Origin: Acidobacteriota bacterium
Lineage (GTDB): Bacteria; Acidobacteriota; Blastocatellia; Pyrinomonadales; Pyrinomonadaceae
Reading direction: 5' to 3'
DNA length: 64,000 bases
Assembly: GCA_019242475.1 (NCBI GenBank)
Contig: JAFAVK010000102.1
Coordinates: forward strand, 45,005 to 109,004
How positions within the stretch are numbered: position 1 is the first letter of the stretch; every line of letters starts with the position of its first letter. Positions 1 to 8,865 of the stretch are shown here, one piece after another. The notes under the pieces were generated by a model. That model searched no databases. It was not told the origin of the DNA and worked only from the letters and a program-made list of their open reading frames with translations. The translations under genes and the position numbers were made by a program.

Positions 1-524
1 TTGGCGGCGGCCGTGCCCGCCGCGTTGACGCTGACGAGCGTCGTCTTTTGTAGGACGAGGTCGCGGACGTAGACCTGCGCGGCGAAGGAGCCGGGGGTCG
101 GGGGCGGGGTCGTCGTCAGGTCGGTGCAGTTGCTGACGAAGGAGACGAAGCGGCCGTCGGGCGTGATGGAGCCCGCGCCCGCGCCGCGGTCGCAACTGCC
201 CGTGCCCTGCCGGTTGACGCTGACGAGCGTGACCGCGCCGGTCTGGAGGTCGCGCACGAAGACGTCGTCCGCGTTGTTGTTGTCTCCGGGGACGAGGTCG
301 GAGGAGGTGCTCTGGAAGGAGACGAAGCGGCCGTCGGCGCTCAGGCGCGGGAAGTAGGAGGCGCCGTTGCCGGCGGCCGTGTTCGACGCGTTGGCCGTGA
401 TCATGTTGACGGCCTGCGCCGCCGCGCCGCGCGCCCCGAGCGTGAGCGCGGCGAGGGCCGCGAGCCACAGCGCGAGGCCGCGCGCGCGGGTCTGAATCGT
501 TGCGGTGTTTGAAATCTGACGCAT
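1..524 (-). CDS. Secreted TolB/PD40-type beta-propeller repeat protein, 3' end truncated by window edge
   Basis: Minus-strand reading from ATG at 524: MRQISNTATIQTRARGLALWLAALAALTLGARGAAAQAVNMITAN...FPRLSADGRFVSFQSTSSDLVPGDNNNADDVFVRDLQTGAVTLVSVN; signal peptide plus 'SADGRFVSF..DVFVRDL' propeller repeats. Not in ORF track because it is open at the edge. Confidence 0.75.
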   Translation of the reverse strand, partial: MRQISNTATIQTRARGLALWLAALAALTLGARGAAAQAVNMITANASNTAAGNGASYFPRLSADGRFVSFQSTSSDLVPGDNNNADDVFVRDLQTGAVTLVSVNRQGTGSCDRGAGAGSITPDGRFVSFVSNCTDLTTTPPPTPGSFAAQVYVRDLVLQKTTLVSVNAAGTAAA

Positions 525-562
525 GAGTGTTTCGGGTAAAGAATCAATTTACGCCCGCCGGC

Positions 563-3500
563 TCAAGGCTGGCCGAAGCGCTGGCGGTACTCGATGGAAG
601 AAAGGAACGCCTTGACCATCTCGGCCGCGTGCCAGTCGCCGTTGAATTCGTCCAGCTTGCCGAGCCAGAAGTTGTAGCCCGAGAAGTCCGCGTCGGGCGC
701 GGCGTCCGGGTCTCTTCTGAGGTAGCCGAAGTATTGCATCAGCACGAAGGCGCGGTTGAACTCCTGCCGCTGCATGTCGGCGTCCTCGGCCACGGCGCGC
801 AGGACTTGCGCGCGCGTCAGGGTGCCGTCGGTCAGGCCGCCCACGAGCGCGGCACGTTCGTCGGCCGAAAGCACCTGCCCGGCGTTCGCGTTCAGCGTGT
901 CCACGAACTGCGCCGGCGTCAACGACAGGGGGTAGGCCGCGGCGAAGCGCGGGTCGCCGACGAAGCCGTCGAAGTAGCTCCGCTTGTTCGACTCAAGCAG
1001 CTCGGCCCAGCCGGGCGCGTTGACGACGACGCCCTGCCCGATGCGCTGCGAGTCGGCCGTGAACGCCGAGAGCCGCAGAGGGACGGGCTTGCCCGGCAGG
1101 TTGCCGTAGGCCGCTTTGTAAGTTCGGTAGACGAGGTAGCCCGTCTCCTTAAACTCAATCGAAAGGAAGAAGGCCGCCGACGTGTCGATGCGCTTCACCT
1201 CGCGGCAGACGGCGTCTGAGCCGCACGAGTCGATGCCCTGCACCCAGAAGTTGAGACCCGCCGTGTCGGGCTCGCGCCCGAGGAAGTCTCGGTAGTGCTG
1301 CGCGACGAAGAAGCCCGAGCCGTCGATGAGGCTCGGCGAAGGGCGCCAGGATGCGCCGCCCAGGGCGTAGCCGGCGACGAGCTTCGCTTGGTTCGAGCCG
1401 TCGGCGTTCATCGAGTAGAGCGCGGCCGGCCCCTCGCGCAACGAGGTGAAGATGATCTTCGAGCCGTCGGGCGACCACGAAGGCGACAGGTCGTAGGCGA
1501 CGTTGTTCGTCAGGCGCGTCTGGTTCGAGCCGTCGGCGTTCATGACGTAAATCTCGGGCTGCCCGTCGCGCGTGCTCTGGAAGACGATCTTCGAGCCGTC
1601 GGGTGAGTAGCGCGGGGACGAATCGCCCGGCCCCTGCGTGAGCTGCCGGTAGTCGTAGACGCCGACGCGCGAGACCCAGATTGAGTTGTTGTAGCTGACC
1701 GCGATGCGCTGGCCGTCGGGCGCCCAGTCGGGCTGGGTCGCGCCCTGCATGTCAACGTTGAGCGGGCGGCGGTTCGAGCCGTCGGCGTTCACGAGCTGGA
1801 CGGTCGGCAGGAAGGCGCCGTTGTAGCCGGTGAAGGCGAGCTGCCGGCCGTCGCGCGACCAGGCGGGCTGCGCGCCCTCGACCTCGCCCGAGGGCACCGT
1901 GAGATTCGTCCCATCGGGGTTGGTCACGCAGACCCTCCGGAGGTTGATGAGGCTCCCGTCCGGGTTGCGGTGGCAGGTGTATGCGAGCCGCGTCCCGTCG
2001 GGCGACCAGGCCGGGTCCATGTCCTCGCCGTCCGAGTTGGAGAGGTTGACGGCCGCCGTGCCGTCGAGGTTGACGAGGAAGATGTCGGCGCCGACGTTGC
2101 CGGGCGCGGCCACCTGCCGCACGAGGGCAATCGGCTGGTCGGCGGCGCCGGGGACGGGCGTCGGCGTCGGCCGCGCGGTGAAGTTGAAGACGGAGGTCTT
2201 GACGGGGCTCGCCGGCCAGCCCGGCTTGAAGGCGCGCGCCTTCAAGGTGGTCGTCGTGCTGATGGCAATCGTGTCGCTGAACGCGAGGGCGGGGTCGGAC
2301 TCGGTCGGGTCGGCGCCGTTCCTGGTGTAGCGGACGGTCGCGCCGTTCGTGTTGGTGTGGATGGTCACGTACGTCGTGGACTGGAACGTGCCGCCGTCGG
2401 GCGTGACGACGGGCGTGATGACGGGGAACGGGCCGCTCACCTGCACGGGCGCGCCGCGGTTGACCTGCGTGCGGTCGCCGAGCTGGCCCGCGGAGTTGGA
2501 GCCCCAAGTCCTGACGGTGCCGTCGGCGAGCACGGCGCCGCTGTGCTGGACGCCCGCGGCGACGGCCGTCGCGGAAGCCCCGAGCGCGACCTGCACGGGC
2601 GCGTTGCGGTTGGCCGTCGTCCCGTCGCCGAGCTGGCCCGATTGGTTGCGGCCCCAGGCCCAGACCGTCCCGTCGGATTTTAAGGCTACTGTGTGTTCGA
2701 CCCCGGCCGCGACGGCCGCGACGTTCGAGAGTCCGGCGACCGCGCGCGGCGTCGAACTCGACGCGCCGCCGTTGTCGCCGAGCTGGCCGAACTGGTTGTC
2801 GCCCCAAGAGACGAGCGTGCCGTCGGCCTTGAGCGCGACGGCGTGGTAGCCGCCGGCCGCGACCGCGTTGACGTTCGAGAGGCCCGCGAGCTGGACGGGC
2901 GTGCTCGTGCTCGAAGCGTTCTGCAAGCCCAGCACGCTCGCCAACGGCGGCGAGCCCGAGGCGTTCGAGCCCCAGCCCCAGACCGTGCCGTCGGTCTTGA
3001 CCGCGAGCGAGTAATTCGGGCCGGCGGCGATGGCCTTGACGTTCGACAGACCCGAGACCTGCACCGGCGCGTAGACGGCCTGCGTGAAGGTGCCGTTGCC
3101 GACCTGCCCGCTCGTGTTCGAGCCCCAGGCCCAGACCGTCCCGTCCGACTTCAAGGCCAGACTGTGTGCGCCGCCCGCCGCGACGGCGACGAAGCCCGCG
3201 AGCCCGGGCAGTTGAACGGGGCGCGTGCGGAAGGTGTTGAACTGCTCCTGCACGCCGACCTGGCCCGACTGGTTGCTGCCCCAGGCCCAGACGGTGCCGT
3301 CCGCCTTGAGCGCGAGCGTGTGCGTGCCGCCGGCGCTGACGGCCGAGACGTTCGTGACGTCCGGGGCGAGGACGGGGACGGTCGCGGCGCCGGTGGTGAC
3401 GCCGTCGCCGAGCTGACCGAAGAGGCCGACGCCCCACGCCCAGACCGTGCCGTCGTTCTTGAGCGCGACGGTGTGTGCGTCGCTGCCGCCGAGCGTGCCG

Positions 3501-6394
3501 CCCGCCGAGAGCGCGCGCACGCCGTTGAAGGCCGGCGTCTCGACGACCGGCGTCGAGGTCGTCGCCGTGTTGTTCGAGGGGTTCGAGTCCTGCCAGAAGC
3601 TCTGGACGGTCGCCGTGTTCGTCACGGTCGAGCCCGGCGCCGCGTCCACGCGCACGGTGACGGTGGCGTTGCCGCCGAGCGTGCCGAAGAAGAGCGTGCC
3701 GAAGTCGATGGTGATCGCCCCCGAGGTCGCGCCCGCGGGCGGCGCCGAGACGGTCGCGCCCGGCGTGGCCGTGACCGAGACGAGCGACGTGCCGGCCGGC
3801 ACCTGCGTCGTCACGCGCGTCTGCTCGGCCCAGAGGTCAACGCTCTGGTTGTGGGCTTCGATCTGGTAGGTCAGAAGCTGACCCGAGGTGGCCGGGTTCG
3901 GGGTGGCGAGCATGCCGACCGACACGTCGGGCGTCGGGTCGGGCGTCGGTTTGCGAGGGGTGTAGACGACGGTCTGCGCGTTGGCAAGATTGAGCGGAGA
4001 GAACTCCGAAGTGTGCGACGCGGCGACGTAGGTGTCCGGGTCGCCGCCCGAGATGCCGACGACGGGGAAGACGAAGTTATTGCCCGCACCGTAGCGCTTC
4101 ACAATCGTGCCGTCGCGCCGCAGCTCGACCTCGAAGTTGACCGGGTTCTCGTCCTGGCCGCCCACGCCGTTCGGCGTGAAGTAGGTCACGGCCTGCCAGC
4201 GGAAGATGACGCGCGTCGGGTCGGGCTTGACGACGTACACGTCGCCGCCCGTGCGCAAGTCCGTGCGCAGGTCGTCCCACAGCGCCGCGATCATGCGGTA
4301 GCCCGCGAGCCTCGGCACCGAAGAGACGGCGTCGTCGGGCACGGGGGTGCCGAAGGCGTTGTTGGTGCGCGGCGGGTCGCCGAGGTAGAGCGCGCCGTTG
4401 GTCGAGACGTAGACGCCGCGCGAAGTCTGCCCGAAGAAGTTGAAGTCGAACGGGAGTTGATACGGGTTCGCGGAGTAGAGGTCGTCGCCGACGAGGTTCA
4501 GCTTCTCGCCGCCGGTCGAGAGCGGCTCGGCCGCCGTCGTGCTCAACGTGTAAGGGTCGGACGTGTCCTGGTCAACGCTGACGGCGACGGCCGCGACAGG
4601 GCTCGCGTTGCCGACGTTATCGAGGGCGCGGATGCCGACGAAGCCCGAGGCGTGACGGAAGGGGACGCTGACCCGCGCCGTCTGCGCCGCGCCCGGGTTG
4701 GCCGGGAGCGGCGCGAACAGGACGTACGAGCGCTGGTACTGGGCCGAGTCCAAAGCGCGCGGGTCTGTGTCGGTGAAGCGAATCTCGTAGAGCGAGGCGG
4801 GCGCGCCGCCCGCGCCGTCGTCGCCGGGCGCCGTCCAGGCGAGGTTGAGCGTGCGCCCCTGCTGCGAGGTGACACGGAAGTTGTCGGGCTGCGCGGGCGG
4901 CGCCGAGTCGGCCTCGGCCGCCGCGGCGAGCGCGCCCGCCGCGTTGAGCCGCCGCCCCGTGACGTAGCCCGTCGAGCTGAAGAAGTCTGCCTGCGGCGCG
5001 AGACTTTGCAACTGGTCGCCGCCAAAGAGCAGCGCCGCGCGCAGGCGCGCGAGCGAAATGTCGGGGTCGGCCGCGCAGACGAGCGCCGCCGCGCCCGAGA
5101 CGTGCGGCGCGGCCATCGACGTGCCGTCGGCCAGGGCGTAGGTGCCGCCCGGCGTCGTCGAGAGAATCTCCTCGCCCGGCGCGACCATCTGCACCGTGCG
5201 CGGGCCGTAGTTCGAGAAGACCGCGGGGTTGTCGTAGCGCGTCGAGGCGCCGACCGTGATGACGTTCGGCTCGTTGTAGCCGGCGGGGAAGACGGGCGTG
5301 CGGTCGTTGCTGCGCCCGTCGTTGCCGGAGGAGGCGACGAAGAGGACGCCCGCATCGCCCAACGCGCGGATGGCGTCGCGCTCGGCCTGCGACTCGCCGT
5401 AGCCGCCGTAGGAGTTGTTGAGCACCCGCAGGTTCGCGCCCTTCGCGCCGCCCGAAGAGTTGTAGAGGTCGCGCAAGGTCTTCGCGTAGCCGTAGGCGCG
5501 CACCGTCAGGAGCACGGACGAGGGCGCCGCCGCCTCGCCCTCCTGCCCGAGAATCTTGATCGGCAAGAGCTTGACGTTCCAGTTGACGCCCGCGACGCCC
5601 TGCCCGTTGTTACCCGAGGCGCCGATGATGCCGGCGACGTGCGTGCCGTGCGCGTCCGTCTCGTCGGAGGGGAAGGCGCCGTGCCCGTCGTAGACGGTCG
5701 CGTCGTTGTGGAAGAAGTCCCAGCCATGCACGTCGTCAACGAAGCCGTCGCCGTCGTCGTCCACGCCGTTGCCGGGGACTTCGGCCGGGTTCGTCCAGAC
5801 GTTGGCCTGCAAGTCCGGGTGGCTGATGTCTATGCCCTCGTCCACGACGCCGACGACGACTTGAGAGCTTCCCGTCGTCGTGTTCCAGGCGGGCTCGGCG
5901 TCGATGTCTGCTCCCGCGGAGCCCTGCGGCTGGCCCGTGTTCTTGAGCGCCCACTGGGACGAGAAGGAGGGGTCGTTCGGCGTGTTGAACTTGCGGCGGA
6001 CGTAGTTCGGCTCGGCGTAGAGAACTTCGGGGAGCGCGCGCAGAGACTCGACCGCTTCGAGCGTGTCCGCGGGGCTCACGCGCGCGAGGCTCAGGCCGCG
6101 CACGACCTGAAGCCCGGGCGGCGTCTCCAACGCGACGGGGATCGCGCGCCCGTCGGAGGCGCGCAGCGCGGTCAACTCCTGCCTGGCCGCGGAGGCGAAC
6201 TTCGACCCGGCGCGGAAGCGGACGAGAATCTCGCCGGGGACGAAGGCGCGCGCCTTCGTCTCGGAAGAGGCGACCTGCGGAGCGCGCGCGGCCGAGGCGA
6301 CGCGCTGTGCGAAGACGTAGGCGAAGGCGGCGCAGGCCGCGACCGACAGAAAGAGCGCGAGGGCGCGCGAGGAGGTACGCCGAGAGGGGTACAT
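563..6394 (-). CDS. Mosaic secreted subtilisin-like (S8) protease with FN3, DUF11-like, RCC1 repeats, chitobiase-C-like, PD40/TolB repeats and C-terminal DUF4214
   Basis: 1943 aa. S8 triad motifs VVDEGIDISHPDL, DAHGTHVAGIIGA, GTSMAAPHVSGAAAL; repeated VWAWGSNxxGQLG (RCC1); PDGTRLAYTC/PDGSKIVFQS (PD40); FVAQHYRDFLGREPDTAGLNFW...EYRQRFG (DUF4214). Confidence 0.9.
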   Translation of the reverse strand: MYPSRRTSSRALALFLSVAACAAFAYVFAQRVASAARAPQVASSETKARAFVPGEILVRFRAGSKFASAARQELTALRASDGRAIPVALETPPGLQVVRGLSLARVSPADTLEAVESLRALPEVLYAEPNYVRRKFNTPNDPSFSSQWALKNTGQPQGSAGADIDAEPAWNTTTGSSQVVVGVVDEGIDISHPDLQANVWTNPAEVPGNGVDDDGDGFVDDVHGWDFFHNDATVYDGHGAFPSDETDAHGTHVAGIIGASGNNGQGVAGVNWNVKLLPIKILGQEGEAAAPSSVLLTVRAYGYAKTLRDLYNSSGGAKGANLRVLNNSYGGYGESQAERDAIRALGDAGVLFVASSGNDGRSNDRTPVFPAGYNEPNVITVGASTRYDNPAVFSNYGPRTVQMVAPGEEILSTTPGGTYALADGTSMAAPHVSGAAALVCAADPDISLARLRAALLFGGDQLQSLAPQADFFSSTGYVTGRRLNAAGALAAAAEADSAPPAQPDNFRVTSQQGRTLNLAWTAPGDDGAGGAPASLYEIRFTDTDPRALDSAQYQRSYVLFAPLPANPGAAQTARVSVPFRHASGFVGIRALDNVGNASPVAAVAVSVDQDTSDPYTLSTTAAEPLSTGGEKLNLVGDDLYSANPYQLPFDFNFFGQTSRGVYVSTNGALYLGDPPRTNNAFGTPVPDDAVSSVPRLAGYRMIAALWDDLRTDLRTGGDVYVVKPDPTRVIFRWQAVTYFTPNGVGGQDENPVNFEVELRRDGTIVKRYGAGNNFVFPVVGISGGDPDTYVAASHTSEFSPLNLANAQTVVYTPRKPTPDPTPDVSVGMLATPNPATSGQLLTYQIEAHNQSVDLWAEQTRVTTQVPAGTSLVSVTATPGATVSAPPAGATSGAITIDFGTLFFGTLGGNATVTVRVDAAPGSTVTNTATVQSFWQDSNPSNNTATTSTPVVETPAFNGVRALSAGGTLGGSDAHTVALKNDGTVWAWGVGLFGQLGDGVTTGAATVPVLAPDVTNVSAVSAGGTHTLALKADGTVWAWGSNQSGQVGVQEQFNTFRTRPVQLPGLAGFVAVAAGGAHSLALKSDGTVWAWGSNTSGQVGNGTFTQAVYAPVQVSGLSNVKAIAAGPNYSLAVKTDGTVWGWGSNASGSPPLASVLGLQNASSTSTPVQLAGLSNVNAVAAGGYHAVALKADGTLVSWGDNQFGQLGDNGGASSSTPRAVAGLSNVAAVAAGVEHTVALKSDGTVWAWGRNQSGQLGDGTTANRNAPVQVALGASATAVAAGVQHSGAVLADGTVRTWGSNSAGQLGDRTQVNRGAPVQVSGPFPVITPVVTPDGGTFQSTTYVTIHTNTNGATVRYTRNGADPTESDPALAFSDTIAISTTTTLKARAFKPGWPASPVKTSVFNFTARPTPTPVPGAADQPIALVRQVAAPGNVGADIFLVNLDGTAAVNLSNSDGEDMDPAWSPDGTRLAYTCHRNPDGSLINLRRVCVTNPDGTNLTVPSGEVEGAQPAWSRDGRQLAFTGYNGAFLPTVQLVNADGSNRRPLNVDMQGATQPDWAPDGQRIAVSYNNSIWVSRVGVYDYRQLTQGPGDSSPRYSPDGSKIVFQSTRDGQPEIYVMNADGSNQTRLTNNVAYDLSPSWSPDGSKIIFTSLREGPAALYSMNADGSNQAKLVAGYALGGASWRPSPSLIDGSGFFVAQHYRDFLGREPDTAGLNFWVQGIDSCGSDAVCREVKRIDTSAAFFLSIEFKETGYLVYRTYKAAYGNLPGKPVPLRLSAFTADSQRIGQGVVVNAPGWAELLESNKRSYFDGFVGDPRFAAAYPLSLTPAQFVDTLNANAGQVLSADERAALVGGLTDGTLTRAQVLRAVAEDADMQRQEFNRAFVLMQYFGYLRRDPDAAPDADFSGYNFWLGKLDEFNGDWHAAEMVKAFLSSIEYRQRFGQP

Positions 6395-6672
6395 GGGCTA
6401 TTTAATTCCTTCGATAAAGAGTGCTCCGGGCGCCGGCTATGAGTGGCGGCCGGGTGTTTATAACTTCTTCGACCGTTGCAAAACGCGCACGGGGGCGCGC
6501 ACAACGGCTCCCCGTCTGACGACGAGGGACTTGGCAATTCTCAGGCCGCTCCGGCGCCTCAAATTAGAGCTTTAAAGAGACGGGTGGCTGATTGGGGAGG
6601 GTCTTTGATGCGGGAAAGGCTTCCGCGGATTGCTGCGGACAACTGTCGGGTGAAATTTGCGCGCGGCGACTG

Positions 6673-7479
6673 TTACTGCTTCTTGGCCTCGGCCTTCGGC
6701 TCGTCCTTGCACTGCTCGACGGCGCCCTGCTCGGTGATGCCGAGCCGCTCGCGGACGAAGCGCTCCACGTCCTTCTCGATCAGCTCGCCGCCGACGACCC
6801 AGGCCTTCTCCGTCAAAAGCTCGCCCGACGCGTTGAGCTTCGCCGGCTCGAGGAAGACGTTGAAGGGCGAGCCCCAGTTGCGCGGGTCGCCGATGGACTT
6901 GCGGTAGGCGTAGTGCGTCGTCTTCTCCTTCTGGTCGCCGGCCTCGGACTCGACGACGACGGGGAAGGGCGCGCCGCCCTGCGACTCGAAATATTTGCGC
7001 GAGTCCTCGGCCGAGCCGTACTCGCTGACGCCGACGACCTCGAACCCCTGCGACTTGTACTTGTCATAGAGCCGCCAGACCGTGGGCGCCTCAGCCTTCC
7101 AGTTCCCGCACCACGGCGCGAAGTAGACGACCATCACGAGCTTCTTGCCCTTCGCCAACTCGCGCAGGGAGACGGGCGTGCCGTCCTTCAGCGTCTTGAA
7201 CGTCCAGTCCTTGTAATCGATCTTCTGCTCAAGCAGGGGCGCCCACTCGTGCCCCGCGTCACGCACCAACTGCGTCCCGCCCTGCGGCTGCGGCGCGGCC
7301 GGCGTCGGCGTCGGCTGCTGCGTCACGGCCGGCGTCTTGAAGACCGATGCGGCGCCGCCCGCCGGGTTCGGAGTCTGCGCGGGCTGCGGGCTGACTTGCG
7401 CGCCCGCCCCACGCGCGGACGCGAGCGCGGCGGCGGCGAAGACGAGTGCGGCGGCGGTGCGGCTGTGATGCTTGAACAT
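6673..7479 (-). CDS. Secreted thioredoxin-fold (TlpA/redoxin-like) protein with incomplete CxxC
   Basis: 268 aa; signal peptide; MVVYFAPWCGNWKAEAPTVWRLYDKY resembles the TlpA active-site region but has WCGNWK instead of WCxxC. Confidence 0.75.
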   Translation of the reverse strand: MFKHHSRTAAALVFAAAALASARGAGAQVSPQPAQTPNPAGGAASVFKTPAVTQQPTPTPAAPQPQGGTQLVRDAGHEWAPLLEQKIDYKDWTFKTLKDGTPVSLRELAKGKKLVMVVYFAPWCGNWKAEAPTVWRLYDKYKSQGFEVVGVSEYGSAEDSRKYFESQGGAPFPVVVESEAGDQKEKTTHYAYRKSIGDPRNWGSPFNVFLEPAKLNASGELLTEKAWVVGGELIEKDVERFVRERLGITEQGAVEQCKDEPKAEAKKQ

Positions 7480-7509
7480 GGTTCTTTCTCTCGTTCGTGC
7501 GGGCAGGGC

Positions 7510-8760
7510 TTATTCACTCTTGAGCGCGGCGGTCGTCGGCGGCTCGTCGAGCAAGGGGTTGATGAGCGCTTCGAACTGGGCGCGGGAGCGTTCGCCGATG
7601 ATCTTCTGGCGGATGCGCCCCTGGCGGTCGATGATGAAGGTCGTGGGGAGCGTGCCGACGGCGTACCTGTTGGCGACGGAGTCGTCGCCGAGGGCGACGG
7701 TGTAGTCCTGCTTCACGTCCTTCTGGTAGTCGCGGACGAGGTCGGCCGAGTCGTAGGTCGTGACGCCGAGGACTTTGAAGCCGCGGCCGCCGAGGTCGCG
7801 CTGCATGGCGCTGAGGCTCGGTATCTCCGAGCGGCAGGGCACGCACCACGTCGCCCAGAAGTTGAGGAGCACGACCTGGCCGCGCAGGTCTGAGACCTTG
7901 ACGGGCTTGCCGTCAAGCGTCTTCAGCTCGACGTCGGGCGCGGGCTCGGCTTCGGCCTGCGCGCCGGTCGCGCTCTGCACCGTCGGCTTCGGCACGGGGG
8001 CGGGCGGCGCGTCCTGCTTCACCCAGCCCTCGGCGTTGGGCAGGTAGCGCGAGGCGACCGAGGCGACCCACGTCAGGCTGTTCGAGGCGACCATCAGGCC
8101 GATGACGATGAGCAGGAGGCCGGAGGCGATCTCGACCTTGTGCAGGTGGCGGCGGAACTTCGCGTAGAAGCCGAGGAAGGCGTTCATCAACAGCCCGACG
8201 ACGAGGAAGGGGATGGCGAGCCCCGCGGCGTAGAAGGCCGAAAGGATGAGCCCGCTCTTCCAGCCGCCGCTCGTCGCGGCGAGCCCGATGATGCCGCCGA
8301 GGATGGGGCCGATGCACGGCGTCCACCCGGCCGCGAACGCGACGCCGAGCAGCGCCGCGCCCAGAGGCCCGGCCGGCTTGTCTTCGGAGAACTTGCGCGT
8401 GTCGCGGTAGAGCGCGCCGATCTTGAGCACGCCCATCATCTGCAACCCGAAGCCGACGATGACGAGGCCGCCGACGATCCTCACCCACGGCGTCGAGAAG
8501 AGCACGTTGCCGACCCAGCCGGCGGTCGCGCCCAGCAGCACGAAGATGAGCGAGACGCCCGCGTTGAAGGCGAGCGAGTTGACGATGACGGCGCGCCGCG
8601 CCGACGCGCGCGAGCCCCCGCCCTCGCCCTTCAAATGCTCGACGCTCACGCCCGAGATGAGCGAGATGTAGCCGGGCACGAGCGGCAGCACGCACGGCGT
8701 CAGAAACGACAGGAGCCCCGCGGCGAACGCAATCGCGATGGTTATGTTCGAGCCTTCCAT
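7510..8760 (-). CDS. CcdA-type thiol-disulfide transmembrane transporter fused to a TlpA/thioredoxin domain
   Basis: N-term multi-TM with LSFLTPCVLPLVPGYISLISG and AAGWTPCIGPILGG (CcdA cysteines); C-term FWATWCVPCRSEIPSLSAMQRDLGGRGFKVLGV. Start taken at MEGSN (ORF track opens at 8778). Confidence 0.9.
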   Translation of the reverse strand: MEGSNITIAIAFAAGLLSFLTPCVLPLVPGYISLISGVSVEHLKGEGGGSRASARRAVIVNSLAFNAGVSLIFVLLGATAGWVGNVLFSTPWVRIVGGLVIVGFGLQMMGVLKIGALYRDTRKFSEDKPAGPLGAALLGVAFAAGWTPCIGPILGGIIGLAATSGGWKSGLILSAFYAAGLAIPFLVVGLLMNAFLGFYAKFRRHLHKVEIASGLLLIVIGLMVASNSLTWVASVASRYLPNAEGWVKQDAPPAPVPKPTVQSATGAQAEAEPAPDVELKTLDGKPVKVSDLRGQVVLLNFWATWCVPCRSEIPSLSAMQRDLGGRGFKVLGVTTYDSADLVRDYQKDVKQDYTVALGDDSVANRYAVGTLPTTFIIDRQGRIRQKIIGERSRAQFEALINPLLDEPPTTAALKSE

Positions 8761-8786
8761 AGCGGTGCAAGAGTACAACAGAAAAC

Positions 8787-8865
8787 CCGTGAACCGTGAA
8801 CCGTAAACCGTGACAAGAAGGAGACGGTTTTTAACTTGTCACGGTTTACAGTTCACGGTTCACGG
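8787..8865. repeat. 31-bp heptad-repeat arms in inverted orientation (copy A)
   Basis: CCGTGAA|CCGTGAA|CCGTAAA|CCGTGAC|AAG (8787-8817) and its reverse complement with one mismatch (8835-8865). Confidence 0.9.

Noticed and set aside
2390-3540. DNA-level tandem repeat in the S8 protease gene
   Set aside because: Similarity reflects the encoded RCC1 protein repeats (VWAWGSNxxGQLG), not an independent DNA repeat.
2693-6442. 1249-aa plus-strand ORF antisense to the S8 protease (and similar long antisense ORFs such as 13632-16043, 59098-61107, 34564-36282)
   Set aside because: Arg/Ala/Val-rich translations without recognisable domains; expected from very high GC3 on the opposite strand of real genes.
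8787-8865. CRISPR-like array
   Set aside because: Repeats are 7-bp tandem units in inverted pairs with no spacers and no cas genes nearby.
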